Below, piece by piece: positions 17,701 to 26,673 of a stretch of DNA of 64,000 bases. The stretch lies in NCBI GenBank assembly GCA_947494675.1, contig CANLVP010000003.1, positions 591,001 to 655,000 on the forward strand. Reading direction: 5' to 3'. Below the pieces are notes generated by a model, which was given only the letters and a program-made list of their open reading frames with translations, was not told where the DNA came from and made no database searches. The DNA comes from an uncultured Paracoccaceae bacterium (GTDB lineage: Bacteria; Pseudomonadota; Alphaproteobacteria; Rhodobacterales; Rhodobacteraceae). How positions within the stretch are numbered: the stretch's first letter is position 1; the number at the start of each line of letters is the position of its first letter. The position numbers and the translations under genes are program-made.

Positions 17701-17724
17701 CGGAATGGCCAAATCATGGCTCAT
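14716..17724 (-). CDS. secreted RTX protein with clan GH-A glycosidase-like domain and CFI-box C-terminus
   Basis: A 1002-residue protein without a signal peptide, as expected for type I secretion. Residues 35-500 look like a TIM-barrel glycosidase: RYPGG near residue 83, an IGNEYYHF segment with the acid/base Glu and a SEWNIYG segment with the nucleophile Glu. Residues about 525-650 are roughly ten GGxGxDxxx calcium-binding RTX repeats. Residues about 725-860 are helical repeats rich in LDxMDxxxLxxLF, reminiscent of MgtE N-terminal units. The last 100 residues begin CFVATVAYADGDHPEV, a CFI-box type terminus, with hydrophobic segments. An ATG at 17640 with GAGG upstream is an alternative start. 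No secretion genes are nearby. Confidence 0.8.
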   Translation of the reverse strand: MSHDLAIPALIRSSKNFVPQSRGFLRRDMAGTPFINDLGQYAIENAISSTHFGVNYVAGVNTLETGSNFSKLLQHLGSSAVRYPGGTVTERYFDPQGDIWQELFERGETEVQGPDGNLIEGPGRLFEYASSNDLGIQFVLPTMNLVSTKNGKISVSKDSVAKVEQLVSDVLSGRFGEVNIQHFEIGNEYYHFADLNAEEYGKAADALIRAVDSAIQDHASRAALPSDWVAPKIAVQAGAGWREGDNDTIISALSQDALDAIDSVVIHYYAPNLGEVDGRDRHLGQIDDWEDAVGNRSLDYFASEWNIYGADGADTGMAQASALISGFETLLAAGVDTASIWGAQFRWLDAGLSSNFGDAELSETKMRLSVAGEIVASMEESLIGLRAFIAQDSELITSAKMDNDFVDSSEDTYVVNTFGSDERAVVYISSRSDQTLLLQLQVGDYFGEYTHIWGETLTSVDDPASGWKDESDPTAVHGLPKFELLSERDLSSGEVVIPPHGILRLSVQLSEDGVTISDHDPMYRSDINYDDELFGSKFDDRMTSHVGDDVLFGREGNDSIRGGDDHDFIYGGGGQDAAFGDKGNDSIFGAEGNDQIVGGDGIDYLAGGDGADVINGGDGNDRLFGGRGDDILSGGRGFDELRGGSGADYFVAPAGSHGLISDFDLSEGDKITFLGQFDDPQSLLNSMTTTGDDNGDLIISFEDGSKTLMIGVGGEKSEFIDCVVDFQESGMSALDLSEQLNEMSRNQIRSLFDEMDSETFDSTFGASDPIILFANLDAKTAGQVLDSMDPTDLEELFGETGAEGFLIGLSEYSPTEVAALFDQTSADTAQQIVSYTGEQSAKSLLDGMELDDRDRLEPKLLGQKVEERGHSLEDYPTVDAEAPSIDETTDKDEGDILMEADCFVATVAYADGDHPEVWLLRWYRDSILRSSLFGRMLIVLYWAIGPRLAEAVHGKRVITALVRKIVAAIVQLIGWYYERSPGRQADHPIVIENSRLIRLRRK

Positions 17725-17983
17725 CCGCTACATTTTCCTAAATTTTTGCTGACATTATTGTGGCAGTCTTTTTGAGGTAATTGTGCCTCGAGACATCAAA
17801 ATATTTGGGATAAGTCTGGATACATGAAGTAGATTTTTTGTTTTTTGTTGCAGCATCTATGGGATTTTTTGGTATTCTTTGGTCCAACGGCAGCGCCTAC
17901 AAATACTCAAATTGGGAAAAAATATGATGCTGCCATGTTGTAGTTTTGCCTTTTAGCATTGGCGTCATTGGCTATGGATACAC

Positions 17984-20900
17984 TTACAAAATGTGATCTG
18001 ACGCTAGGGAGTGATCAAGATGTGTTTCGATCTGACCTATCTCCGGAATAGCAGGGTCCAAATACTTTTCCCGATTTGCAATTTTGCCATTCTGATCAAA
18101 TGTTTTGACAATTTTCTCCCAATCATATTGATCTTCTGAATCAAGGATTACGACCTCACTTCTTACGCCATTTGTGAAACGGACGTCTGCTTGCCGACCA
18201 TCATCATATAGTATTTTGGCGTGTGCTTTTGCCCCATCTGCGTCATACTCGATTTCCCTCTTAAGCCAGAAAAATTCATCTTCGAGATCGGCAATCGAGC
18301 GACTCATGCGAACGCCAAGAGCATCAAAGTAGGTTTCGGATAACCTTCCGTCATCAAAAATGGTTTTTGATACGTCTTTTGTGCCGTTTTCCGAAAACCA
18401 AGTTTCAACTGAATTCCATTTTTTTTGCTCCCAAGAATCTAGCAAGAGCCGATGCTGCAAGACATCGTTTTTCTGAACTAACTCTCGCCAGAATCCGGCT
18501 TCATTCATTTCGGCAGAGAATGTTGTCACCATGTCAATATAGGAGATAAAGACTTCTGTGCTCCTTCGATCATCCAACGGCGTTTGACCATTGGTCAGTG
18601 CGTCCCAAAGATCAGATCCTTCAAGGCCGGCCCGCGCATCGCCGACTTCGGTCAGGCTAAACGTACCAGACCCGGCGCCGTTTGCGAGCATCGTCAGGGT
18701 CACTTTATCGGTCGCATAGTCCACGGTGATCTGTGCGTCTTGGTTGTTGCCCAGACCCGTGATGCGAATGTCGTCGAAGTTGCCGATGAGGCCGTCCACA
18801 TCGATCAACGTATGTTCACCTTCGGTGCCCGCAAGTTCGCTGACATCAATCTCAAGCGACCCGTTTTCGATGTTCACGCCGCTTTCAACATTGGGGTTGT
18901 CACCCATGGCGCCCGAACGCATTTCCGCGATCGCCGAAAAGCCGGTGTCGTCCGCGACAAAGCTGAGGTTGCCACCATCTTCAAAGCGCAGGACGGCTGT
19001 GTCACCATTGTTGTCGTCAAAGCCAACTTTGGCTTCGTCGCCTTCAATCGTCAGGCTGCTGCCATCTTCGACGTCATAGTTGCCACCGTCCGTGGCCAGA
19101 ATGGCTTGTCCGTCAGTTACGTTCATTTGTGTGCTGCCGGACATGTCGCCCGAGTTCACAAAGCGGCCGCCGTCGATGTTAATCGAAAGCGTGTTACCAT
19201 CCGCATAGCCATCGACCCAAATCTGGCCCGCTTCGGAAATGTTGAACTCACCACCGCGTGCGCCGGTTTCGATCTGACCTTCGACAGTCAGTTTGCCGTG
19301 TGTTGCAGACAGTTCACCGCCGGACCCAAAGTCCAGGTTATCAATCACGGTATTGCCACCGTAGTTGACCCAATTGCCCGCAAGATCGACGCTGTCGCCG
19401 TGGAACGTGCCGGGCAAATCTTCTGTCGTCCAGTTCAGGCGATTGTCCCAACGGATGCCATCGCCCAGCTCGTTTGGAACAAACCGCAGGGTCGTCGCGT
19501 CCAGCCGGAAATCAGGCGTAATGCCAAAGCCTTGCTGGAAGAACGCGATGATGAGATCAGCGTCAACCACGTCACCCAGGATGCCGTCCGCCTGCAGGCG
19601 CAAGAAGTCCCCAAGGTCCGCAATCGTCGCGTCTGGATCACCCAAAAGCTGCGCGGTGAAAAGTTGGATTGTGGTTTGGTCGAGAACGTCGAAGTCGAGG
19701 CCATCGGTGTTCACAGCAGACACATTCCCAGCGTCATAACCGTTTTGACCCTGCCAATTATAGATGATGGTATCATCAAAGTAGGGGTCATTTTGGTTAT
19801 CAAGCGCCCGGTGGGTCCAAGGCTTTTCGGCCAATTCATCCGGATTGTTGGGGTCGGCCAGGTGTGCGACGATGTTGTTGATCAGTGTTGTGTCAACGCC
19901 GCCATTGACAGCACCCATCGTCAGCGCACCGATGTTTTGACCGGACTTATGAGCCCCCGAGGTGATGATGTTGTCCGTCACCAAGGAGTAGTTGCCGGTT
20001 GGACCGTTGCCGTTGTAGTCGCCGCCCAAGAAGCTGACAGCAGCGTTGTTGTCGATAAACGCGTTATCTTCAACAAAGGCACCGCCCCTGAATTGCGCAC
20101 CAAATGAACCCGCCCGCATCGAGATGTTGTCCCGGAATGTGAGGTCCAGTGCCGATGGCTGAAAGTAAAAGTTGTGGCTATACTGGCTAGGCGGTTGGCC
20201 ATCGGCGGCGTTTCCGTCATCAGAATATCCGTCCGCCCACCCCGTGTGATCGTAGATATTGCCTTCGATCAGGATGCCCTTGGTCGAAGTCACGTATGCG
20301 CCCGCGACCCGATCAACGTGGGGCGAAAATGTCACTCCATCAGCAGGCACTTCTGTCACAATATCGTTTGCGTAAGAGTTCCGGATCGTCAGGCCGCTGC
20401 CGCTCTGAAAACCCAACATGCTGCTGAATTCGACGTCATCAAAAAGGACGTTGTTTCCAGACAGTGAGTTGACGGTGCCTGCAAATTCGACGTCGGAGAA
20501 GACAATATTGTGGCTGTCGCCTTGATAAATCCGCACCATATCTTCGATCACGGGACGGTCGCCATCGCCATAGGACGTGATGTGAATCGGGTGCAACTCG
20601 TCTTCACCTGAAACGCCCCACGCGATAATGCGGCCCAATTCGTCATAGGAATAGCCGCTTTCAAGCAAAAGCCAGTGCGACGTTTCGGAATTGCTGCCGG
20701 TGATCCCGTACCAAACGTCCATCCCGGCATCCTGATCCAACGCCATACCTTCGCTGCCACCATATTCTGGATGGTTCATCAACCAGCCCTGAGTGATCTT
20801 GCTGACATCGAGACCTTCAAGGGCCGCAATGTCGGCACGGCTAAGTGCGTCGTCGCTGTTGGAAACATAGACCGGGCGGTGAACGTCGCCGGTTTCGACG

Positions 20901-21262
20901 ACGACATCATCGTTGGAATCCGTTTCCAACATATAGAAGTTGCCTTCGCCCCAACCTTGCTCTTGCGAACCTTCAACAACAGAATGTTCGCTCTCAAACA
21001 CTTCGGTCGTACCGTCTTTGTATGTCACCTCATAGCGATAGGCGACATCTTCGGTTGAATCGGAAGTCGTCAACACAAGCGCCAGCGTGTTGTCAGGATT
21101 TACCGTCACGTTGCCGTGGGTCGGAACATCAATGATCTGGATGCTTTCGATATCGGCGTGATCGTCTGGTGTGACGGTCAGAACGCGACCGGCCATCGCC
21201 TCGGGGCCCACAATCTTTGTCAGAACGCCATCATATTCGGGCATATTTTCATCAGTCATCAT
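17984..21262 (-). CDS. large secreted right-handed beta-helix protein
   Basis: A 1092-residue acidic protein with no signal peptide. Residues 20-110 resemble a cadherin/Ig-like VTPDDHAD module. Residues about 190-480 contain parallel beta-helix rungs (GLTIRNSYAND, ILIEGNIYDHTG, AFVEDNAFIDNNAA). Residues 600-870 are further beta-rich passenger-like repeats. The last about 190 residues carry DDGR, DxxGV and W-rich repeats common at the ends of Roseobacter secreted proteins. No RTX nonapeptides are visible. Bases 18600-21262 are GC-rich at third positions, while 17984-18590 are clearly more AT-rich. AGGAG precedes the ATG at 21262. Function may be surface adhesion or polysaccharide binding. Confidence 0.7.
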   Translation of the reverse strand: MMTDENMPEYDGVLTKIVGPEAMAGRVLTVTPDDHADIESIQIIDVPTHGNVTVNPDNTLALVLTTSDSTEDVAYRYEVTYKDGTTEVFESEHSVVEGSQEQGWGEGNFYMLETDSNDDVVVETGDVHRPVYVSNSDDALSRADIAALEGLDVSKITQGWLMNHPEYGGSEGMALDQDAGMDVWYGITGSNSETSHWLLLESGYSYDELGRIIAWGVSGEDELHPIHITSYGDGDRPVIEDMVRIYQGDSHNIVFSDVEFAGTVNSLSGNNVLFDDVEFSSMLGFQSGSGLTIRNSYANDIVTEVPADGVTFSPHVDRVAGAYVTSTKGILIEGNIYDHTGWADGYSDDGNAADGQPPSQYSHNFYFQPSALDLTFRDNISMRAGSFGAQFRGGAFVEDNAFIDNNAAVSFLGGDYNGNGPTGNYSLVTDNIITSGAHKSGQNIGALTMGAVNGGVDTTLINNIVAHLADPNNPDELAEKPWTHRALDNQNDPYFDDTIIYNWQGQNGYDAGNVSAVNTDGLDFDVLDQTTIQLFTAQLLGDPDATIADLGDFLRLQADGILGDVVDADLIIAFFQQGFGITPDFRLDATTLRFVPNELGDGIRWDNRLNWTTEDLPGTFHGDSVDLAGNWVNYGGNTVIDNLDFGSGGELSATHGKLTVEGQIETGARGGEFNISEAGQIWVDGYADGNTLSINIDGGRFVNSGDMSGSTQMNVTDGQAILATDGGNYDVEDGSSLTIEGDEAKVGFDDNNGDTAVLRFEDGGNLSFVADDTGFSAIAEMRSGAMGDNPNVESGVNIENGSLEIDVSELAGTEGEHTLIDVDGLIGNFDDIRITGLGNNQDAQITVDYATDKVTLTMLANGAGSGTFSLTEVGDARAGLEGSDLWDALTNGQTPLDDRRSTEVFISYIDMVTTFSAEMNEAGFWRELVQKNDVLQHRLLLDSWEQKKWNSVETWFSENGTKDVSKTIFDDGRLSETYFDALGVRMSRSIADLEDEFFWLKREIEYDADGAKAHAKILYDDGRQADVRFTNGVRSEVVILDSEDQYDWEKIVKTFDQNGKIANREKYLDPAIPEIGQIETHLDHSLASDHIL

Positions 21263-21989
21263 ATTCTCCTAGTCTCGTTTGATTGACCGCTACGTATGCC
21301 GAAGAGCACCTCACGAACGCCAAAGGAGAATATGAAACAGAAAGATGAAGATTATCTTATTTGATGAAATTTCACCTCGCTCAATAGTGAACCTTCACTT
21401 AAGAAACATGGATTTTCATTGTACAATGCCCAGATACATGACCACGATAATTGAAATAAAAAGCAGCCCAGTATCTCAATTGACATTTAGTCTCTCTAGA
21501 TAGATCGGCCTTTTTGAAGTATTTGGGTTATGAAAATTCAAGATTGAACCAAACACTGGAGCCCTTTTTTATATCGCCCTTAAGAATGTCTAAACGATTG
21601 CCTATTCGTGTGTCGAATTGGACCGCCATGAGTCATAGAAGGAATTGAATGGGTCCTGGTCATTCTTCTAAGGGAAGGATCAATTGATTTCTCTGAGGCG
21701 GAACGATTCAAGATACGAGTGGTGATTTTGAATAACTTTTCTGGCTGACGGATGCGCAACCAAGCCACGTGTGGGTGATCGGCATGTGCCAAGCGGGTTT
21801 ATCTTCGTCAATCGTAGTGGCTTGCGGGTAGCGGGATGCCTCTGCAGTAAAGAGGCCCCTCAAGTTCCTGCTTAATCGTCAGAAGCGGTGGGACGATAGA
21901 GGCATCTTGTCCGGATGATGGTGGGCGTGGCTTCAATTCGCGGCGAAGTGAAGTCCGTCACAATCGACTTAACCTAGCTAATGGCTCAC
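21263..21989. other. AT-rich non-coding stretch
   Basis: The promoter of the beta-helix gene must lie at the left end. No credible gene was found; short frames here lack ribosome-binding sites and sensible composition. Confidence 0.4.
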
Positions 21990-22165
21990 CAACCAGTGAC
22001 CAGAATGGGCGTCAAGTCCGACAAGCGCTGATATCAAGAACGCAACAAGATCGAAACCTCGTTCGGCAGGCATAATAACTGGCGAAGGGTAACAACTTGA
22101 TATGACAGACGCAGTAGGTATTCCTATCCACCATCGCTCTCCCCGCCATCGTCATTTGCTGACTG
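21990..22165 (+). pseudogene. IS5-family transposase C-terminal scrap
   Basis: One frame reads MGVKSDKR, stop, YQERNKIETSFGRHNNWRRVTT, stop, YDRR, which matches the RNxIE-x-x-FGRLK-x-WRRVATRYDR region of IS5-group transposases; a shifted frame gives FLSTIALPAIVI. Two stops and a frameshift make it inactive. It shares about 31 identical bases with the remnant at 5067-5502, so both came from the same IS type. Confidence 0.7.
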
Positions 22166-23535
22166 TTAGTCCAGTGCCAAGAAGGTCGCTAAATATACGA
22201 TGAATCGCAAATATGCGGAACTCACAGACAGTTCACCAAACTTGAGTGAGCAGAAAAAAATTTCAGTGGATCAAAAACTGACATTAGATCTCAGAGCAGT
22301 TACGTAGCGGCGACCTCTTTTGGTTTGACACATAGAAACTATGGACCATAACTCCTTTTTCTTTTGTTAACCCTTCAATTGCAACGTGGGATTGTGCAAT
22401 CTTGTTGCCAGCAAAGAAAAAGTCGCCAACCTGGACCCAGAGACGTCGTCTCTGGGTCCAACAACTCGGTATAGTAGGATCGGTCACGAAAACCCGCAGC
22501 CAAGCCGTCGACACGGCTCAAGGTTGGGTTATTGCCTCTTCTGAAGCGCATGCCCGTCTGATGCTAGGTGATTATTCGTACTTTCAACGTATGCCTTGCC
22601 AAGTTGACCTTGGTCTTCTGGTCGGAACCGTTATCCTTAATCACGGTAGCTTGGTGGCCTAGCTGTCGACAATATCTGTCATTTTGATGCAATAGATCTT
22701 GGGTTGGGCTAGGACACCGTCCGCCGAACGAGGTCACTTGCTGGTGTCAGAATTGACCTTACCGATGCAACGGCCCCTGACAGGCACGCCAATGGTGATA
22801 TGCTGAGAAGCATCTAGAGCCTTATTGGGACGGACTTCGAAGATGAAATCGTCGGAAACGCTAACAACGAACAGCGAAGTCGCTAAGCCTAGCACTAAAC
22901 ATGCACTGTCCTCGAGCAACGACGCTTTGTTCAAATTGACCAACACTAAGGTCAAAAAATCACAAAAAATGCGCACGAAATGAGTAACGGTGTACGTATA
23001 GAGTGACGAAGGTTTTGGGTTGGTGCAACAACATCTAGTATACGCCATGCAGCATAGTGCGAAATTCGAAGTGCCAATGCACATGGGCCCATGGCCCTCC
23101 GCGTCCTCTTGCCTACCACCTCGTCATTCCCGCCGACGCAAGCCTCAGACGTCTTGAATGTAGATGTCTGCACCAAACTGGTTCGTCGCGGCATGAAGCA
23201 TGCGCAGCGAATGTCCGCTTTCACCGCCCTTAGATGCTTTTCGCTGCAGTCGCGAACCTCACGAAGCGGTCATTCGACTTGGAAAACCAAACGGCGATTT
23301 CGTCCCACAATGTGTGAGCCCATCGAATCCTTGATGTTGCACCCGCAGCAAATGTCTCCTTTGACAGGCAGCACTTTAGCATCACGGATATTGGTTGTAA
23401 GGCAGGTATAGAGCCGTCAAAGAAGACGCATAAGTCGCAATCTAGATTATATGCTCTTCTTGACTTACCACCATTCGAAGGCGCCAGACCTGTAGCTTAG
23501 CCCAATTTCACCTGATCTTTTGAAGTAGCACAGCG
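22166..23535. other. long stretch without convincing genes
   Basis: About 1.4 kb with only weak frames. One minus-strand frame (22734-23084) has a hydrophobic start and a basic end but no ribosome-binding site or recognised domain. The stretch contains the 29-bp palindrome at 22432 and lies between IS debris and the integrase cluster, so it is probably decayed mobile DNA. Confidence 0.4.
22432..22460. repeat. 29-bp perfect palindrome
   Basis: TGGACCCAGAGACG is followed by one T and its exact reverse complement. With 14-bp arms and a one-base centre it is too tight for a simple terminator and has no T-run. It may be a recombination or binding site, or the joined ends of a lost element. Confidence 0.7.
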
Positions 23536-25089
23536 CTACCTCATACTGGCAAGCACGGCATCAACAATAGCTATCTTCTCTGAATCTGTGATCGCAGACC
23601 GGCCGATCAAACCGCCAGATGAAGTTCGAACCAGTTCAAGCCGCCGCTCAGGTGGGAGCCTACCATAGTGGCTAGTTGTGATTTGCTCGCTTTCGTGGCC
23701 CATGTTCTCTGACCATGCCTTGCGTCCCTCTTGTGTCAGCGGGCGTCTGTCGCGTTCGGCGGCGATCGCGTGCTTGGCCGAATGAGGTGTGTATTGCGTT
23801 TCACCGCCGGCACATGCACGGGCGAAGGCGGCGTTGACCGCGCACTTGGATCGCATGACCGGGATCGGTTCACTTGAAACCGGCCGATGTCTCCAGGCGC
23901 CCTCAAGCACCGTATTTGCTGGAAACAGTGCGTCGTTGCCCCGTAATCTCCGCTCAGTCATTTCGGACTTCCAACCGACTACTGTCTCTGAAAATGCTGG
24001 AGCAATGGGAAACCAACCAATCTCAAGGCTCTTGCCGTTCTTGGTCCGCATTTCACTTGCGTTCTGCTGGATCACCTGCCTTTCAACATCGATGTGTTTC
24101 ATGCGCAGCGAGATCAGGGTGTCGGCCCGAAGGGCGCCGAGAAAAGCCAGCGCAAAAATCGCGCGGGCGCGGCGATCAAGGATGGACTTCGTGGGCATTC
24201 CCACAAGCATCTTGGCGGCCTCATCCATGGTAGGGTAAGGACGGGTCACGCCAGATGCCTCTATCGCATGGATCGCCCTTGGCAATTCGAGGTGATCGGC
24301 GAGATCTTTAGGCAATCGCCCGTACCCCTTCTGTTTCAGGAGCCACGTGAAGAATCCGCGCAACTCGGACGCCCTGTGTCGGATGAAAGATTTAGACTTG
24401 CGCCGCTCCGACTCGGCATCAAGCTGCGCAATCAGCGAAGTACGGACGGCAGAGAGATCCCGACAGGTGTAATTTGCGAAGTCCTTGTTCCCAACGGCGC
24501 TCTCGCAAAATCGGATCGATGCAACATGCTTGTCGATGGTCTTTTGGTCGTATCGGCCCGCATAGGTTTGCCAGTCGTAGATCAGACGATCGTTAACCAG
24601 AACAAGATCTGTCACAACAAAAGTGGGCTTTGTCCAAATACCACTGGGAGCTGGCCCGAGACCTTCGCCTGACCGGCCCATAGTCGTGTTGGGATTGAGG
24701 CATGCGGCAATCGCGTCTCGATCCGTCTCATTGGCGAACTTTGAGATCATTCTTCCGCAGTCCGGGCAACAAGCATCAAGGCGCAAACCACCAGTTCTCG
24801 AATAACGTTTTGCTACACTGACTGGGGAAGGGATCACTGCCGCTTTACAGCCGAAACATTTGAACTCTCCGGGCCCCAGGCCCCTGGTCAATTGGGCACG
24901 TCGTGCGGCATGGAACCGGATCAGAACGTCCCCTCGAAAGCGATGAGGTCTCTGTTTGTCCGATGGTATCAACCCCGCCATCACCCAGTTTGAGACCGTA
25001 TTCCGAGACACTTTATAGAGCTTCATCAGGTCGTCTACGGAATAGACGCGATGCCTTTTCACCCGGACGCCTTTGTACAACCTCGTCAT
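23536..25089 (-). CDS. tyrosine site-specific integrase with N-terminal DNA-binding region
   Basis: A tyrosine recombinase of 517 residues. The N-terminus has a MerR/AlpA-like helix-turn-helix (VYSVDDLMKLYKVSRNTVSNWV) followed by a four-Cys zinc-ribbon-like region (CFGC and CCPDC). The catalytic part has ALRADTLISL (first Arg), a Lys in TKNGK, TPHSAKH where HxxR is usual but Lys replaces Arg, and GHESEQITTSHYGRL with the Tyr nucleophile. The ATG at 25089 overlaps the stop of the upstream gene (ATGA), which supports it over a start at 25101. Confidence 0.85.
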   Translation of the reverse strand: MTRLYKGVRVKRHRVYSVDDLMKLYKVSRNTVSNWVMAGLIPSDKQRPHRFRGDVLIRFHAARRAQLTRGLGPGEFKCFGCKAAVIPSPVSVAKRYSRTGGLRLDACCPDCGRMISKFANETDRDAIAACLNPNTTMGRSGEGLGPAPSGIWTKPTFVVTDLVLVNDRLIYDWQTYAGRYDQKTIDKHVASIRFCESAVGNKDFANYTCRDLSAVRTSLIAQLDAESERRKSKSFIRHRASELRGFFTWLLKQKGYGRLPKDLADHLELPRAIHAIEASGVTRPYPTMDEAAKMLVGMPTKSILDRRARAIFALAFLGALRADTLISLRMKHIDVERQVIQQNASEMRTKNGKSLEIGWFPIAPAFSETVVGWKSEMTERRLRGNDALFPANTVLEGAWRHRPVSSEPIPVMRSKCAVNAAFARACAGGETQYTPHSAKHAIAAERDRRPLTQEGRKAWSENMGHESEQITTSHYGRLPPERRLELVRTSSGGLIGRSAITDSEKIAIVDAVLASMR

Positions 25090-25457
25090 TGCGCGCAACA
25101 TTTTTCCAGCTCTACACGCACGGCAGCCCTCAGGCTCTCAAAGTCGACAAGTTCGGCCAGGCGCCAGCGGGACATTCCGCTGCTCAACTTAACAGGGGCT
25201 GGAAACATTGGTTCATCCTGTACCCATCGCCAGATTGTTGCTGGCGACGCGCCAAAACGTTCAGCGACGAGGCTCACGGGGAGGTAGGTTGTATTGCAGC
25301 GGACACATCCTGTGTCGCGGTCCCGGAGCTGGCCCTCTGGCGTCAGGGCGCTGATCTGTTCGTGATCGAACAAGCTCGGTTGACGCTCGTGGTTAGTCAA
25401 ATTGCCTCCGGCCCGGCGCTCTGAGCGGCCCGAGACGGTTTTCTGCGAAGTCGCCAT
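25086..25457 (-). CDS. AlpA-like helix-turn-helix protein
   Basis: A 123-residue protein whose second half is an AlpA-type excisionase/activator motif (LPVSLVAERFGASPATIWRWV, then FPAPVKLSSGMSRWRLAELVDF). The first 55 residues are poorly conserved with a CVRC pair. It overlaps the gene on each side by 1-4 bases, so the three form one operon. Such proteins control integrase expression or direct excision. Confidence 0.78.
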   Translation of the reverse strand: MATSQKTVSGRSERRAGGNLTNHERQPSLFDHEQISALTPEGQLRDRDTGCVRCNTTYLPVSLVAERFGASPATIWRWVQDEPMFPAPVKLSSGMSRWRLAELVDFESLRAAVRVELEKCCAQ

Positions 25458-25669
25458 TACTTCTCTCCCCCGTCCGAGGGGTCAACCCGGTTCTTATCAG
25501 CCCAGGCATTCAGGTCGCTGCCGCGGTAGATGATCTTGCGGCCCAAGCGGTAGTACACCGGGCCCTTTCCTTCGTGCCGCCAGCGCGCAAGTTTTGCACG
25601 GCAGCCAATCACCGTGAGGTCGGGATCCCCGAGGATGTAGTTTCGGTCCTCTTTGAAAAGTTTCGACAC
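25457..25669 (-). CDS. excisionase/AlpA-like DNA-binding protein
   Basis: A 70-residue winged-helix protein: a GCRAKLARWRHEGKGPVYYRLG turn and a KIIYRGSDLNAWADKNR strand-helix, the standard pattern of HTH_17 excisionase-like proteins. It starts with GTG at 25669 after GGAGG. Its stop overlaps the next gene by one base. It is the first gene of the recombination operon. Confidence 0.78.
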   Translation of the reverse strand: MSKLFKEDRNYILGDPDLTVIGCRAKLARWRHEGKGPVYYRLGRKIIYRGSDLNAWADKNRVDPSDGGEK

Positions 25670-25786
25670 GGTTCAACCTCCATCAGTTTGATTTGATGGC
25701 ATTTCTGAAACGGATCGAAGCTGCTGCACAATCTGGACAAATCGGTCAAAACGATAAGGACAGTTTTGCCTCTGGTTTTGACCGGT

Positions 25787-26671
25787 CTATTGGCTGCTTT
25801 TGCTCTTCGACAAAGCGCGACTCACAGTTTTTGCGCTCACCTCCATGCCGCGTTCTCTTTGAAAATCTCTCTCGATGATTTTCGAAGAGGGCAATTCTCC
25901 CTCACGATAATACACCTCGCAGAACTCCCGAACCTTTTCCTGTTTTCGGGGTCGGCCAATACGTTTCTCTACACTAGTGCGGCACGGAAAGACCGAACGG
26001 AATTCTTGTCCAACGATATGTGACATCCGCCAAGCGGCTGCATCTTGTTTGGCCAAGCAAATAGTCAATCCAAAGACTTCTGGCAGATATTCTCGGACAT
26101 AAATCTCATCGAGGGCATCTGTGCTCCATGGTGGCAGGCTTTTGCAAATCGTGAAGCGATCCCGTTCAATGCACATCGGCAATTTGTGATAGGGACAGGT
26201 GCGGCGAAGATTGTCGATCTGCTCTGGTGTGCGGGGCTCGGGATAGGCCTGACTCCACAGTTCTGGATCCTCAAGCCTGTGCGGCCAGGCCTTGAACCGG
26301 TCGCCTCCCATGCGGCTGACCTGCGGTCCATCCGGGCGGTCCGCATCTTCTTGCTCAAAGACGGTGCTTTCATAGACCGTCAGGCGCCGGAACAGATCGC
26401 CATCGCCGTTCGCCAGCTGCGCCGCGGTCTCAACCTTTGGCGCGTTGGTATCGCACAGATGCAGACAGAAAGGACTGACCGATTGGATGAAGACATGTTC
26501 AAGGAAGTCCACCGGGGAACCAACATCGATCGCAGGGCCGTAATTCGCTTCCCCCAGAAACTCCGGCCGTGTGTAGGTCCTGCAGGCTTCCTGCAGAATT
26601 TCTCTGGCCTGTCGGTTCTGGAACTCTGCCCAAAGGCTCGCCAGCGATGTGAAACCTTGGGGTGCCAGCAT
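25787..26671 (-). CDS. hypothetical protein paired with P4-type integrase
   Basis: A 294-residue protein with no recognised domain. It has several Cys and His (FCLHLCD, CPYHKLPMC) in the middle and a Lys/Arg-rich C-terminus (GRPRKQEKVREF, then a DFQRERGMEVSAKTVSRALSK helix) that may bind DNA. It starts 2 bp after the integrase stop, so the two are co-transcribed. Its role may be in recombination or island maintenance. Confidence 0.6.
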   Translation of the reverse strand: MLAPQGFTSLASLWAEFQNRQAREILQEACRTYTRPEFLGEANYGPAIDVGSPVDFLEHVFIQSVSPFCLHLCDTNAPKVETAAQLANGDGDLFRRLTVYESTVFEQEDADRPDGPQVSRMGGDRFKAWPHRLEDPELWSQAYPEPRTPEQIDNLRRTCPYHKLPMCIERDRFTICKSLPPWSTDALDEIYVREYLPEVFGLTICLAKQDAAAWRMSHIVGQEFRSVFPCRTSVEKRIGRPRKQEKVREFCEVYYREGELPSSKIIERDFQRERGMEVSAKTVSRALSKSKSSQ

Positions 26672-26673
26672 GG

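Noticed and set aside
18584..20107. 507-codon open frame on the plus strand
   Set aside because: It lies antisense to the GC-rich part of the beta-helix gene. High GC at third positions keeps the opposite frame open; the product has no domain and no ribosome-binding site.
22734..23084. Possible PilZ-like minus-strand protein
   Set aside because: Only the last about 50 residues have a plausible pattern; the start is low-complexity with many Cys and no ribosome-binding site.
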